DNA of 64,000 nt from CAVQJU01 sp963712905 (lineage in GTDB: Bacteria; Acidobacteriota; Vicinamibacteria; Vicinamibacterales; CAVVIG01), in contig CAVQJU010000002.1 of NCBI GenBank assembly GCA_963712905.1, forward strand, positions 409,132-473,131. Reading direction: 5' to 3'. The position numbers and the translations under genes are program-made. Shown piece after piece: positions 37,066 to 45,858 of this stretch. The notes below the pieces were generated by a model, which did no database searches, had not been told where the DNA came from, and worked only from the letters and a program-made list of their open reading frames with translations. The number at the start of each line of letters is the position of its first letter. The first letter of the stretch is position 1.

Positions 37066-38600
37066 TGGCCAGAGCATTCGCCGGCTACGTTCTCGTTCTG
37101 TGGGCCATCCTCCTGAGCAGGGCCGCTGCCTTCCTGGCGCGAGGCTGGGGTGTCCTGCACTATCCCTTCGAACTGGACTACGGAGAGGGTGTCCTCATCT
37201 GGCAGGCGCAGCACGTCACCGATCTGACGCAGGCATACCGGAGCATCACGCAGTTCCCTCACATGGTGTTCCACTATCCCCCGCTCTACCACCTGATGTC
37301 GCGGCTCGTCGAGCCGGCCACCGGAGATCTCCTGGCGGCGGGCCGCCTGGTTTCGGTTCTTTCGACGCTTGGCGTCAGCGTTCTGAGCGGTCTCATCGTC
37401 TGGAGCGCGCTCCCTCGAAAGATGCCGTTGTCTGTCCGCGCGACCGGCGCGGCTGCCGGGGCGGCGCTCTGCTTCAGCGTTGACAGCCTGGGCTGGGCGG
37501 TCTACATGCGCGTCGACATCTTCGCGGTGTTCCTGGAGTTCGCGGGAATCTACCTGTATCTGCAGGGCAGCCGCCGGCCGCCGCTCGAGTACGCCGCGTT
37601 CTTCTGCTTTTTCCTCGCGCTCTACACCAAGCAGACGATGATCGCCGGCCCGCTCGCGTGCGGCATCGTCGCGCTTCTGATCGCGCCGGGGAGGGGAGTC
37701 AAACAGATCGGGTTCATGATTGCGTGCGCGGGCGTGACCATGGCGGCGCTCGTGCTGGTGACGCGTGGACAGTTCGTTCAGAATCTCTTCCTGTACAACC
37801 GGAATCCCATGAGCCTGGCGTCGCTCGTTTCGATCCTCAGGCCGAACGTGCTGGCGATGGGCTCGATGGCCGCGGCTGCGGCGGGTTTGCCGGTTGCCTT
37901 CCTGGCGGGCGTGCTCGCCAGGCGCAGCGGCCGTCTGGCTCGATTTCGCGCTGCGATGCGCCACAGCCCTTTTCACCGGCTGGCGGCGGTCGGCGGGTTG
38001 TTTCTCCTCTTTGCGATGGGCGTCTCGTTGACGGCGGCGAAGGTTGGCGCGAGCCAGAACTACATGCTGGAGTGGAACCTCGCCACGTGTCCGCTCGCCG
38101 CGCTGCTGTTCGCCGATGTTCTGTACTGGTGGCGGCGGCAGCGGAGGCTGCAGCCGGCGTCTGTGGCCATCCTGCTGCTGCCGATCCTCTACACCCGCGC
38201 GTTCGGCGGCTTTCCGCTGAGCTCGTCTCTCTACGAGGATCCGGACGGCAGCGGCCGGCTGAACGCCGCCGCCGTCCTCGAGCGAATCAGGCAGGTTGAA
38301 GGCCCGGTGTACTCCACCGACATGGTGTTGCTGTATCGGGCGGGAAAGGCGGTCGCGGCCGAGCCCGCCATCATCAGCGTGCTGGCCGAGCACGGGCAGT
38401 GGGACGACACGCCGTTCGCCAACCGGATCGAATCCGGCTACTTCGGGTTGATTGTGAGCAGCCGCTTTCCGCTTTCCGAGCGGTTGATGTTTTCGCCCGC
38501 CGTGGAAGCCGCCATCGAGCGAGCGTACGAGCCAAGGGAGAGGATCGGCGCCTACACCCTCTACCGTCCGCGATCTACTTCGGCGGTCGTACCACGATAG
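37065..38600 (+). CDS. GT-C (ArnT/PMT-like) membrane glycosyltransferase
   Basis: Starting at the ATG at 37065, the 511-residue protein has about 11 TM helices. The first loop has an acidic ELDYGEGVL region where GT-C enzymes place their catalytic Asp/Glu. It matches DUF2029/GT39-like polytopic glycosyltransferases that use undecaprenyl-phosphate sugars on the periplasmic side. No soluble domain is seen except a C-terminal part (SVLAEHGQWDDTPF). With the preceding GT2 (donor synthesis) and methyltransferase, this forms a plausible pathway modifying a cell-surface glycan. Its end overlaps the convergent helicase by 26 bases. Confidence 0.85.
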   Translation: MARAFAGYVLVLWAILLSRAAAFLARGWGVLHYPFELDYGEGVLIWQAQHVTDLTQAYRSITQFPHMVFHYPPLYHLMSRLVEPATGDLLAAGRLVSVLSTLGVSVLSGLIVWSALPRKMPLSVRATGAAAGAALCFSVDSLGWAVYMRVDIFAVFLEFAGIYLYLQGSRRPPLEYAAFFCFFLALYTKQTMIAGPLACGIVALLIAPGRGVKQIGFMIACAGVTMAALVLVTRGQFVQNLFLYNRNPMSLASLVSILRPNVLAMGSMAAAAAGLPVAFLAGVLARRSGRLARFRAAMRHSPFHRLAAVGGLFLLFAMGVSLTAAKVGASQNYMLEWNLATCPLAALLFADVLYWWRRQRRLQPASVAILLLPILYTRAFGGFPLSSSLYEDPDGSGRLNAAAVLERIRQVEGPVYSTDMVLLYRAGKAVAAEPAIISVLAEHGQWDDTPFANRIESGYFGLIVSSRFPLSERLMFSPAVEAAIERAYEPRERIGAYTLYRPRSTSAVVPR

Positions 38601-41115
38601 CGGCGAGCGCGTGTGGACGCCGAGTCGGGTCGAGTTGGGCGCCAACGCGACGAATCATGCCGGTCCAGTCGAGGTCCTTGTTGATCACACCGTTCACGCG
38701 CAGAGATCGCCCGTGGAACGCCGCCGCCCAGTCGGGCCGAGCCTGACCGGCTGAGTCGAACGCCAACACCTCGAACGCGGGCCCGTCCTTGTAGACAGCC
38801 ACGAGGCCCTCGTCGCGTTCCTGGCCGATCTCGACTTCGACGCGCACCACGCGGCCCAGGGCGTTCTCTTCGAAGTGGGCGAAGATCCCCTCAACGAGCG
38901 GATGCCCGGAGGCGAAGAAGTCGATCATCTCGTTCTCGACGGCCTCCTCGCGGTCGAATGAGCCGACGTAGCTCGACCCGCCGGCGACGCCAGGCAGACC
39001 GTCGACCAGCGCTCCGCTACCGAGCTCTATCGCGAAGATCCGCTGTCCTTTCGGACGTTCGACAGCGAAGCCCAGGCCGATGCACGCCGTGACCACGACT
39101 TCCTGGTTGAGCGCGTCGAGTTCCGTGGGTACGCGCGCGAGAATGCCCGCCGCCATCTCCGATCGGTAGGGGTCGCGATGGAGCTGGTGATAGGCCGCTT
39201 CGCGGATGCGCGTCCGGGCCGCGCGGGCTTCGTCCACGAGCGCCGTGAAGCGCTCGCCGGAGAGTGACGCGAGCGGATCGACAGCGATTTCCTCGATCGC
39301 GCTCTCCACGTGGGCCAGTTGCGGCTCCAACCCGGCGAGCGGTTCGCGGAAGAGCCCCAGCTCCTCGAAGAGCCGCACGACGTCCGCGCCGATCCCGTCC
39401 GGCGGTCGGAAGTACACGATCTCCACCGGCATGCGCCGGCCGATCCGATCGAGCCGCCCGATCCGCTGTTCCACGAGCGATGGTTTCCAGGGGAGGTCGA
39501 ACAGCACCAGGCGGCGGCAGAACTCGAAGTTGCGGCCCTCGCCTCCGCATTCGGTGGACACGAGCAGGCTCGGCCCATCGGATTCCCGGAAACGGGCGAC
39601 TTCCGTATCGCGGCGCACCGCGGACAGATCCTCGTGGAAGACACCGGTCGCGAGTTGCGCCCGCTCGCTGAGCGCCGACCGCAGCATCTCCAGTGTCTCG
39701 CGGTGTTCCACGAAGACGAGCGTCTTCTCCCGCGCGTCGCGCCAGCGCGGCGCCCGCGAGAGCAGCCAGATCAGGCGAGGATCGGCGGCGTCCATCGCCG
39801 CGGCCTGCGCGCGCAGCCCGACTTCGTCAGGTCCGAGCACGGCGCCGAGCGCCGCTCCGGACGCCAGCGCGCGGCGCACGCGATCGATCTTTTGCCGCGG
39901 CGCAATTGCGTGAGGCGAAACCGCACCTCGCACCGCCGACTCGACGGTCTGCCGCGGCCGCCAGCCTGCCGGCTCGCCGGGGGCGATGGGCATTCCCACC
40001 CGCGGCGGCAGGCCACCGATGTCGGCGCGCCGCGTGGAGCTGGTGCACGGAGGAAGAGGCGTGCCGCGGGCGAGACGTTCTTCGAAACCGACGTCCTCGG
40101 GAAACTCCTCCGGGCGCAGCAGCTGCAGCAGGCGGAAGAACCCGTGGGCATCGTCTTCGAGCGGCGTGGCGCTCAAGAGCAGCACGTGACGACCCAGACC
40201 CGCGATGGGCGCGACGGCACGCCAGCGGGGCTCGCCGGGGTGGCCTTTCGGGCGCCGGAGCCGCTGCGCTTCGTCCACCACCAGCAGGTCGATTCCCGCC
40301 TTCACCGCCTGCTCGGTGAGCTCCGGACGCTCCGTCAGCGTTTCGAGCGCGATCACGGCGCGACGGTGGACGTCGAAGGGGTTGAACCCGGGACCGAAGT
40401 CGCGCGCGACGTCTGCGAGGCGCGGCGCATCGAGGAGCGTGAAGACCTGGTGGTACTTCCTCCACAGCTCGCCCAGCCACTGGACCGTCAGGGCATCGGG
40501 CGCCACCACGAGGCAGCGCTCGACTTTTCCCGCGTGCACGAGCCGATTCAGGATGAGCGACGCTTCGATCGTTTTTCCCAGGCCGACTTCGTCTGCCAGC
40601 AGCCAGCGCACCGGGTCGCTGGCGCTCGCGCGCTCCGCGACGTGGAGTTGGTGCGGGAAGAGTCGAACGCGTCCTCCGAGGAAAGCGCCGAGGCCATCGG
40701 CTTCGCGAAGGTCCAGGAGACGCAGGATATCGAGGCGGGTCACGAAATCCTCGAAGTCGTCGAGGTCGCCCAGGGCAAGGCGTTCGAGAAAGGCACCTTC
40801 GAGTTCCAACGGCCACAGTTCGTGGGACGACGCGGTGTGCCCGTTCGCCAGCCGCACCGTCCCATCCGGGAGGCGCGCCGCGATCGTCGTGTGCTCGAGG
40901 GTGGCGTTGATTCGGACTGGCCGGCCCGGACTCAGGTCGACGGGAATCAGCGCATCAGTGTCAGCGGCCAGTCGCAAGGTCGTTCCCGAGCGCGGGAACT
41001 CGACGACGAGCGCTCGACCGTCGAGCGCCGACACGCGTCCGATTCCCAGATCGGGATTGAAACGGTGGGTGAGGTAGTCCCCTGCGGCCCAGGAGCGGGC
41101 AGGATCCTGTTTCAC
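38575..41115 (-). CDS. RapA/SNF2-type ATP-dependent helicase
   Basis: The 846-residue protein begins with an ~130-residue N-terminal region containing a Tudor/SH3-like RFNPDLGIGRVSALDGRALVVEFP. The SF2 core follows: Walker A in DEVGLGKTIEASL, Walker B with DEAQ rather than DEAH, motif III LLLSATPLE, and motif VI RIGRLDRIGR after STECGGEGRNFEF. The organisation is that of RapA, which recycles RNA polymerase, though the middle domain differs. It lies downstream of a cold-shock gene with a hairpin between. A role in transcription or chromatin remodelling is inferred. Confidence 0.9.
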   Translation of the reverse strand: MKQDPARSWAAGDYLTHRFNPDLGIGRVSALDGRALVVEFPRSGTTLRLAADTDALIPVDLSPGRPVRINATLEHTTIAARLPDGTVRLANGHTASSHELWPLELEGAFLERLALGDLDDFEDFVTRLDILRLLDLREADGLGAFLGGRVRLFPHQLHVAERASASDPVRWLLADEVGLGKTIEASLILNRLVHAGKVERCLVVAPDALTVQWLGELWRKYHQVFTLLDAPRLADVARDFGPGFNPFDVHRRAVIALETLTERPELTEQAVKAGIDLLVVDEAQRLRRPKGHPGEPRWRAVAPIAGLGRHVLLLSATPLEDDAHGFFRLLQLLRPEEFPEDVGFEERLARGTPLPPCTSSTRRADIGGLPPRVGMPIAPGEPAGWRPRQTVESAVRGAVSPHAIAPRQKIDRVRRALASGAALGAVLGPDEVGLRAQAAAMDAADPRLIWLLSRAPRWRDAREKTLVFVEHRETLEMLRSALSERAQLATGVFHEDLSAVRRDTEVARFRESDGPSLLVSTECGGEGRNFEFCRRLVLFDLPWKPSLVEQRIGRLDRIGRRMPVEIVYFRPPDGIGADVVRLFEELGLFREPLAGLEPQLAHVESAIEEIAVDPLASLSGERFTALVDEARAARTRIREAAYHQLHRDPYRSEMAAGILARVPTELDALNQEVVVTACIGLGFAVERPKGQRIFAIELGSGALVDGLPGVAGGSSYVGSFDREEAVENEMIDFFASGHPLVEGIFAHFEENALGRVVRVEVEIGQERDEGLVAVYKDGPAFEVLAFDSAGQARPDWAAAFHGRSLRVNGVINKDLDWTGMIRRVGAQLDPTRRPHALAAIVVRPPK

Positions 41116-41123
41116 GACGAAAC

Positions 41124-41152
41124 GCCCCGATGGCCTTTGCGGCCACCGGGGC
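41124..41152 (-). terminator. Strong hairpin after the cold-shock gene
   Basis: Twelve-base arms (GCCCCGATGGCC / GGCCACCGGGGC, one mismatch) enclose a 5-base loop between the stop of the cold-shock gene (41169) and the helicase start. On the minus strand it is followed by GTTTCGTC. It would separate cspA-type transcription from the helicase. Confidence 0.7.
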
Positions 41153-41168
41153 TCGAGTGTTGCGCTGG

Positions 41169-41372
41169 CTACGCCGGGACGACGTTCTCGGCGCGCGGGC
41201 CCTTCGGACCCTGGCCGATGGTGAACGTCACGCTCTCGCCTTCGCGCATGGAGTCGAAGGGCGTGCTCGTGCAGGCGGACTGGTGAAAGAAGTATTCGGT
41301 GCCGTCCGGGGCGATGATGAAGCCGAAGCCTTTGTCCGTCATGCGCTTGATAGTGCCGGTAGTTGGGGGCAT
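41169..41372 (-). CDS. CspA-family cold-shock protein
   Basis: From the ATG at 41372, with a GAGG-type Shine-Dalgarno 7 bases away, the 67-residue protein has the OB-fold cold-shock domain. RNP1 is KGFGFI, RNP2 is YFFH, and it ends GPKGPRAENVVPA. It binds single-stranded RNA/DNA to melt structure. The upstream frame extends to 41441, but the extra 23 residues do not fit the family. A long leader and an extended -10 promoter lie upstream, as is typical of cspA genes. Confidence 0.97.
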   Translation of the reverse strand: MPPTTGTIKRMTDKGFGFIIAPDGTEYFFHQSACTSTPFDSMREGESVTFTIGQGPKGPRAENVVPA

Positions 41373-41553
41373 TTGCAGATCCTCTGAGGAATTGGCCGAA
41401 ATTGGCCGCGTACTATGGGTGGTTCCGCGTCTCGGTCGCACACCAATCGCGCATCGAGACAGCAGAGCGGTAGCCCTGTTCCTCAGCGTGAATTCCGTGA
41501 ATGACTAAAGGAGTCGTTGGATGGCTTCGATCTGATGGCGCGGGTTCCCAAGC

Positions 41554-41562
41554 ATTATACCA
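41554..41562 (-). promoter_or_regulatory. Extended -10 promoter of the cold-shock gene
   Basis: On the minus strand TGGTATAAT forms an extended -10 (TGn followed by a perfect TATAAT), with an A-rich spacer and no recognisable -35. The estimated start near 41547 gives an untranslated leader of about 175 bases, a length comparable with the thermosensitive cspA leader. Expression could therefore be controlled by leader folding. Confidence 0.55.
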
Positions 41563-41644
41563 GTCTTTTTACTTGCCAGCGGCGGGCCTCGCGTTCAAGA
41601 TCGCCAGCCTCTCGATAAACTGCTGAGATTGGGAGGCTGGAACG

Positions 41645-42610
41645 ATGATCAATCGACGATTTGGCGGGCTCTGGCTGGCACTGGGCCTCGTTTTGGCGGG
41701 TATTCTCTTACCCAGCCGAAGCGACGCCGAGGTCCTTGCCCAGAGCAGCTTCGACACCGACAGCGACGGCTGGGTCGTGAAAGACCTGCCGTATCCGAGT
41801 CCCGGTGCGCCGCCCGTGCCTCTCGGGACGTTCGCGCCCACGTATCACGGCACCGGAGGGAACCCGGGGGGCTATCTCTCGCTGTCCGATCCAACCGGGA
41901 ATACGTGGTTCTGGCTTGCGCCCTCCAAGTTCCTCGGCAACAAGCAGGCGGCCTACCGCGGGACGCTGAGCTTCGATCTCGCGCTGACCGGAACCGGCAC
42001 CCCGTTCGACGAAGAGGACGTCATCCTCGTGGGCGGCGGGCTGACGCTCGTCTTCACGCTTCCGGCGCGACCCGCGGCGACGTTTACTTCGTACCACGTA
42101 CCGCTGACGGAGGCCGGCTGGAAGCGAAACACGAGAGCAGGCGTGGCGGCGACGCCATCGGACATGACCACCGTCCTCGGCGCGTTGACGAACATCTACA
42201 TACGCGGGGAATACCTGTTGAGCACGGACGATGTGGGGTCGATCGACAACGTCGTGCTGGAAGCTCCGGGCGCAGTCTGCGACATTCAGCTTGGCCAGAG
42301 CTCGTTTCAAAACGGTGAACTGATCAGCATCCAGGTCTTCAGGCTCGGCAACCAGAAGCCAACCCCTCTCGCGATTGAACTCAAGCTGTGGCTGGAGGTG
42401 CCCGGGCCTGTTCCGGTTGGCCTGGCACAGTCCGGCGCGGATGGTTCGCTTGTCTTCCCCGCCGGGCTCAATCAGAACGTCGGACCGTTCAACCTGTTCG
42501 CGGTCGCCCCAACCATGCCGCGGGGAACCTATGGCTTCAATTGCCGCATGGTGAACCCGGTGACCGGAGCGCTGATGGCCGAAGACATCAACTCGTTCGA
42601 AATTCAATAG
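41645..42610 (+). CDS. Exported Laminin-B-like domain protein
   Basis: A Shine-Dalgarno (GGGAGG) lies 9 bases before the ATG. The 321-residue protein has a signal peptide (ends SDAEV). The mature N-terminal ~190 residues fit the Laminin_B/domain IV pattern: SSFDTDSDGWVVKDL, GGNPGGYLSLSDPTGNTWFWLAP, KFLGNKQAAYRGTLSFDL and SIDNVVLE. The C-terminal ~100 residues form an unrelated beta domain with FQNGELISIQVFRLGN and NCRMVNPVTGALM. It is probably a surface or periplasmic binding protein. No enzymatic residues are apparent. It is divergent from the cold-shock gene. Confidence 0.78.
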   Translation: MINRRFGGLWLALGLVLAGILLPSRSDAEVLAQSSFDTDSDGWVVKDLPYPSPGAPPVPLGTFAPTYHGTGGNPGGYLSLSDPTGNTWFWLAPSKFLGNKQAAYRGTLSFDLALTGTGTPFDEEDVILVGGGLTLVFTLPARPAATFTSYHVPLTEAGWKRNTRAGVAATPSDMTTVLGALTNIYIRGEYLLSTDDVGSIDNVVLEAPGAVCDIQLGQSSFQNGELISIQVFRLGNQKPTPLAIELKLWLEVPGPVPVGLAQSGADGSLVFPAGLNQNVGPFNLFAVAPTMPRGTYGFNCRMVNPVTGALMAEDINSFEIQ

Positions 42611-42624
42611 GTTGGAATACTGCC

Positions 42625-42651
42625 CCGCCGCGGCATCCACAGCCGCGGCGG
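42625..42651. terminator. Bidirectional hairpin between convergent genes
   Basis: A perfect 10-bp GC stem (CCGCCGCGGC / GCCGCGGCGG) with a 7-base loop lies between the ends of the plus-strand Laminin-B-like gene and the minus-strand exported protein. It suits a shared terminator. There is no T run. Confidence 0.7.
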
Positions 42652-42675
42652 ACAGCCTCGAGGATGAGGCGCGAT

Positions 42676-43110
42676 CTACGGGAGCAGCAGCGTCACGGTG
42701 TCGGTCGCGGTGCTGCCGGTGAAGCCGACGCCAACGATGCTGGTGATGTCCGAGGCGGAGATGCTCCCTTTCTGTCCTCCGGACGTGAAGCTGTGGACGC
42801 CTTCCAGCTTGATCACCGTCGGCACGTCGCTTCGCCCAGTCAGGAACAGCGTGATGGTCAGCGAGGCCACGTTCATTGTGTTGGCGTGGACGTCTTTTAC
42901 CGAGAGGTACTCGCCGATCTTCTGTCCGTTGAGCTTGATGTCTCCGGCGTCGTACTGCGTCCGGCCGAGCGGCACTGGCGCTCCGGGCGGGTCTTCGTTG
43001 TAGAGGACGCTCGTCCGCTGAAGTGTCAGCGTGAGCGGCGCCGCGGCGGCGGCGTGCGAGAAGAACAGAACACAGACCACGGCGGCGGCGGCGAGCTTCA
43101 GTGTTTTCAT
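42676..43110 (-). CDS. Small exported protein of unknown function
   Basis: The ATG at 43110 has a good AGGAG 8 bases before it. The 144-residue product has a signal peptide (cut after AAAA). The mature chain is beta-rich (LTLTLQRTSVLYNED, LTITLFLTGRSDVPTVIKLEGVHSF, ending VTLLLP). There are no Cys residues after the leader and no known domain. It converges on the Laminin-B-like gene and is divergent from the next operon. Confidence 0.75.
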   Translation of the reverse strand: MKTLKLAAAAVVCVLFFSHAAAAAPLTLTLQRTSVLYNEDPPGAPVPLGRTQYDAGDIKLNGQKIGEYLSVKDVHANTMNVASLTITLFLTGRSDVPTVIKLEGVHSFTSGGQKGSISASDITSIVGVGFTGSTATDTVTLLLP

Positions 43111-43237
43111 TACGGTCTCCTGGGCGCCCGCGGGATGTGGAGCGCACACACTGGTGCACCTCGAGGCCCGTTCGTTACACATGAGAAAGCGCGAACGAGC
43201 GACCGGGCGACGGCGGCCTTATAATTCGTTCTCCGAT

Positions 43238-44065
43238 ATGACAGCCATGAGTTCCGAACGACGCGGGGCGGTCATCGGCGTCGCGATCGCCGTTGTCCTG
43301 CTGGCATCGGCCACCCCGCGCGGCCAGGGCCAGCCCGCCCAACCGCGTCCCCCCAACCCATCTCCCCGCGAGCTTGCGCCGATCGACCTCACCGGCTACT
43401 GGGTGTCGGTCGTGACCGAGGATTGGCGCTATCGGATGGTGATGCCGCTCAAAGGCGATTACGGCAGCGTGCCGCTCAACGCGAACGGCCGCCGCGCGGC
43501 CGACACGTGGACGCCCGATCAGGCGGGCCGGTGCGAGGCGTTCGGCGCCGGCGCCGTCATGCGGGCTCCGGGGCGCGTGCACATCACCTGGGAAAACGAC
43601 AGCACGCTGCGGATCGACACCGAAGCCGGGAATCAAACGCGGCGGCTGCTGCTCGGTCAGACCCCGGCGGCGACGCCGGCTGCGGCCCCTCCGTCGTGGC
43701 AGGGCACGTCGGTGGCCAGGTGGGATGGCCCGCCCGACGTGATCGACGTGCTCAGGACCGGCGGCTTCGACAGGCTGGACAGCGGCATGGGCGCCGCCGC
43801 GCGGCGGATGGTGTGGACGCCGCTCAAAGTCGTGACGACGAACCTGCGCGCAGGCTGGCTGCGCGCGAACGGCGTTCCCTACAGCGCGCAGGCCGTGGTC
43901 ACCGAACACTTCATGCGCTTCGCCGTGCCGGAGGCCGGAGAATGGCTCACGGTCAGGACGGTCATCGACGATCCGACGTATCTGGTGCAATCGTTCATGA
44001 CGAGCACCAACTTCAAGCGGGAGGCCGACGGGTCGAAGTGGAACCCGAAGGCGTGCCGTGAGTAG
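43238..44065 (+). CDS. Exported protein with a domain shared with the next gene
   Basis: From ATG 43238 (or 43247) the protein has about 275 residues with a signal peptide ending near RGQGQ. The body contains a repeated-family domain: LTGYWVSVVTEDWRYRM, HITWENDSTLRIDTEAGN, NLRAGWLRANGVPYSAQAVVTEHFMRF and VIDDPTYLVQSFMTS. The same layout recurs at the N-terminus of the MBL protein. No catalytic motif is recognised. A perfect TATAAT (43220-43225) lies just before the start, so translation may begin from a nearly leaderless mRNA. The stop overlaps the next gene's GTG by 8 bases. Confidence 0.78.
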   Translation: MTAMSSERRGAVIGVAIAVVLLASATPRGQGQPAQPRPPNPSPRELAPIDLTGYWVSVVTEDWRYRMVMPLKGDYGSVPLNANGRRAADTWTPDQAGRCEAFGAGAVMRAPGRVHITWENDSTLRIDTEAGNQTRRLLLGQTPAATPAAAPPSWQGTSVARWDGPPDVIDVLRTGGFDRLDSGMGAAARRMVWTPLKVVTTNLRAGWLRANGVPYSAQAVVTEHFMRFAVPEAGEWLTVRTVIDDPTYLVQSFMTSTNFKREADGSKWNPKACRE

Positions 44066-45858
44066 CCGCTGGCGCGTCATCGTCTGCGCCTGCGCCGCCG
44101 CGCTCGGCATGGGCGGACAGCCCGCGTTCGCGCAGGTCGATCTGTCCGGTACATGGTCGCCGCGCTATCAGGAGGATTTCAGCGAGCGCGTCCCGGGCCC
44201 GGAGCTCGGCGACTACACCGGTCTGCCGCTGACCGACGGCGCCCGCCGGTACGCCGAGAGCTGGGACCCGGACCGGCTGTCCCTGCCGGAGGAGCAGTGC
44301 CGGGTGCACGTGTCTCCGTACATCTATCGCGGTCCGACCAACATCGCGATCTGGGAAGAGCGGGAGCCGGGCACGCGCGATCTCATCGCCATCAAGCACC
44401 GCATCAGCACGTTCGATCAGGAGCGAACCATCTACATGGATGGCCGCCCGCATCCGCCGGCGTACGCGGCGCACACGTGGATGGGCTTCTCGACCGGCCA
44501 GTGGCAGGGCAACATGCTCGTGGTCACGACCACGCACATCAAGAAGGGCTGGCTGCGGCGGAACGGCGTGCCGGAGAGCGATCTCGCGACGCTCACGGAG
44601 TACTTCGTGCGCAACGGCGAGGTGATGACGCGCATCAGCGCGATCGCGGATCCCGTATACCTCACGGAGCCGCTGGTGAAGAGCGAGGAGTTCGTTCTCA
44701 ACACGCAGGGCGTCCCGCATCGGGCGTGGCTGTTCAAGTGCAAGCCGGTGGTCGAGGTGGTGCGGCCCGAGGGCGCCGTCCCGCACTACCTGCCGGGCAC
44801 GAACACGTTCGTCGAGGAATTCCGCAAGCGCTACAACTTTCCGGAATCCATCACCCGCGGCGGCGCGGCGCAGACGTATCCGCCCGGTTCCGCGCCGTCC
44901 GGTCCCGCGCCGGCGATGAAGGGCCCGGCCCTCGCGACGCCGGCGGCTGGCGAGGTGAAGGTCCTGCACATCCAGGGGCAGGTCTACATGCTCGTCTCCA
45001 CCGAGGGCAACATGGTGGTGCATGCCGGGCAGGAAGGTGTGCTCGTCGTCGACACGCTGCCCCGATCGCTGTCGAAACAGGTGCTCGCCGCCATCCGCGG
45101 CATCTCCGACAAGCCGATTCACTACATCGTCGATACGCAGGCGGACGAGGACCACACCGGCGGGAACGAAGCGCTCGCTGAAGCCGGCCCCGACGCGGCC
45201 CGATCGTGTACCGCTCTCGAGCGGGCTGGGAGGGAACGCCGGCGGCATCACCAGCATCATCGCGCACGAGAACGTGCAGAAGCGGATGAGAACGCCTGTG
45301 GCCGGCGGTGGCAGCGCGCGGCCGGTGACCGCGTGGCCGGTCGACACGTTCATCAACGACGAGAGCGACGTGTTCTTCAACGACGAGGCGGTACAGGTGC
45401 TGCACCAGCCGAACGCGCACACCGACGGCGACAGCATCGTGTTCTTCCGACGATCCGACGTGATCGCGGCCGGCGATGTGTTCTCGACGGTCAGCTATCC
45501 CGTCTTCGACAAGGCGCAGGGGGGCAGCATCAACGGAGTGATCGCCGCGCTGAACCGGATCATCAAGCTGGCCGTGGCCACCGGTAACATGGAGGGCGGC
45601 ACGATGATCGTTCCCGGCCACGGACGCCTCAGCGACAAGATGGACGTCGTCGAGTACCGGAACATGTGCACGATCGTCCGCGACCGCGTCCGGGCTCTGG
45701 TGGCCCAGGGAAAAACGCTCGAGCAGGTGCAGGCGACCCAGCCGACGCTCGACTACGATGCGCGCTACGGCGCCGCCACCGGGGCCGCGTCGCCGCGCGC
45801 GTTCGTGGCCGCGGTATACGAAAGCCTGCGCGCAACTCCAGCCAAAGGATCCAGATGA
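44058..45858 (+). CDS. Exported MBL-fold protein with a fused N-terminal domain (frameshift)
   Basis: The GTG at 44058 opens an exported ~600-residue product. Residues 25-240 repeat the domain of the previous gene (GTWSPRYQED, GWLRRNGVPESDLATLTEYFVRNGEV). The second half is a metallo-beta-lactamase fold (GEVKVLHIQGQVYMLVSTEGNMVVHAGQEGVLVVDTLP). The canonical HxHxDH appears as Q361-A-D363-E-D365-H366, with two His replaced, while later ligands (NAHTDGDSI, VPGHGRL) look intact. The frame changes near 45203; the reading resumes LGGNAGGITSIIAHENV. It is part of an operon with the preceding gene and an esterase. The substrate is unknown. Confidence 0.78.
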
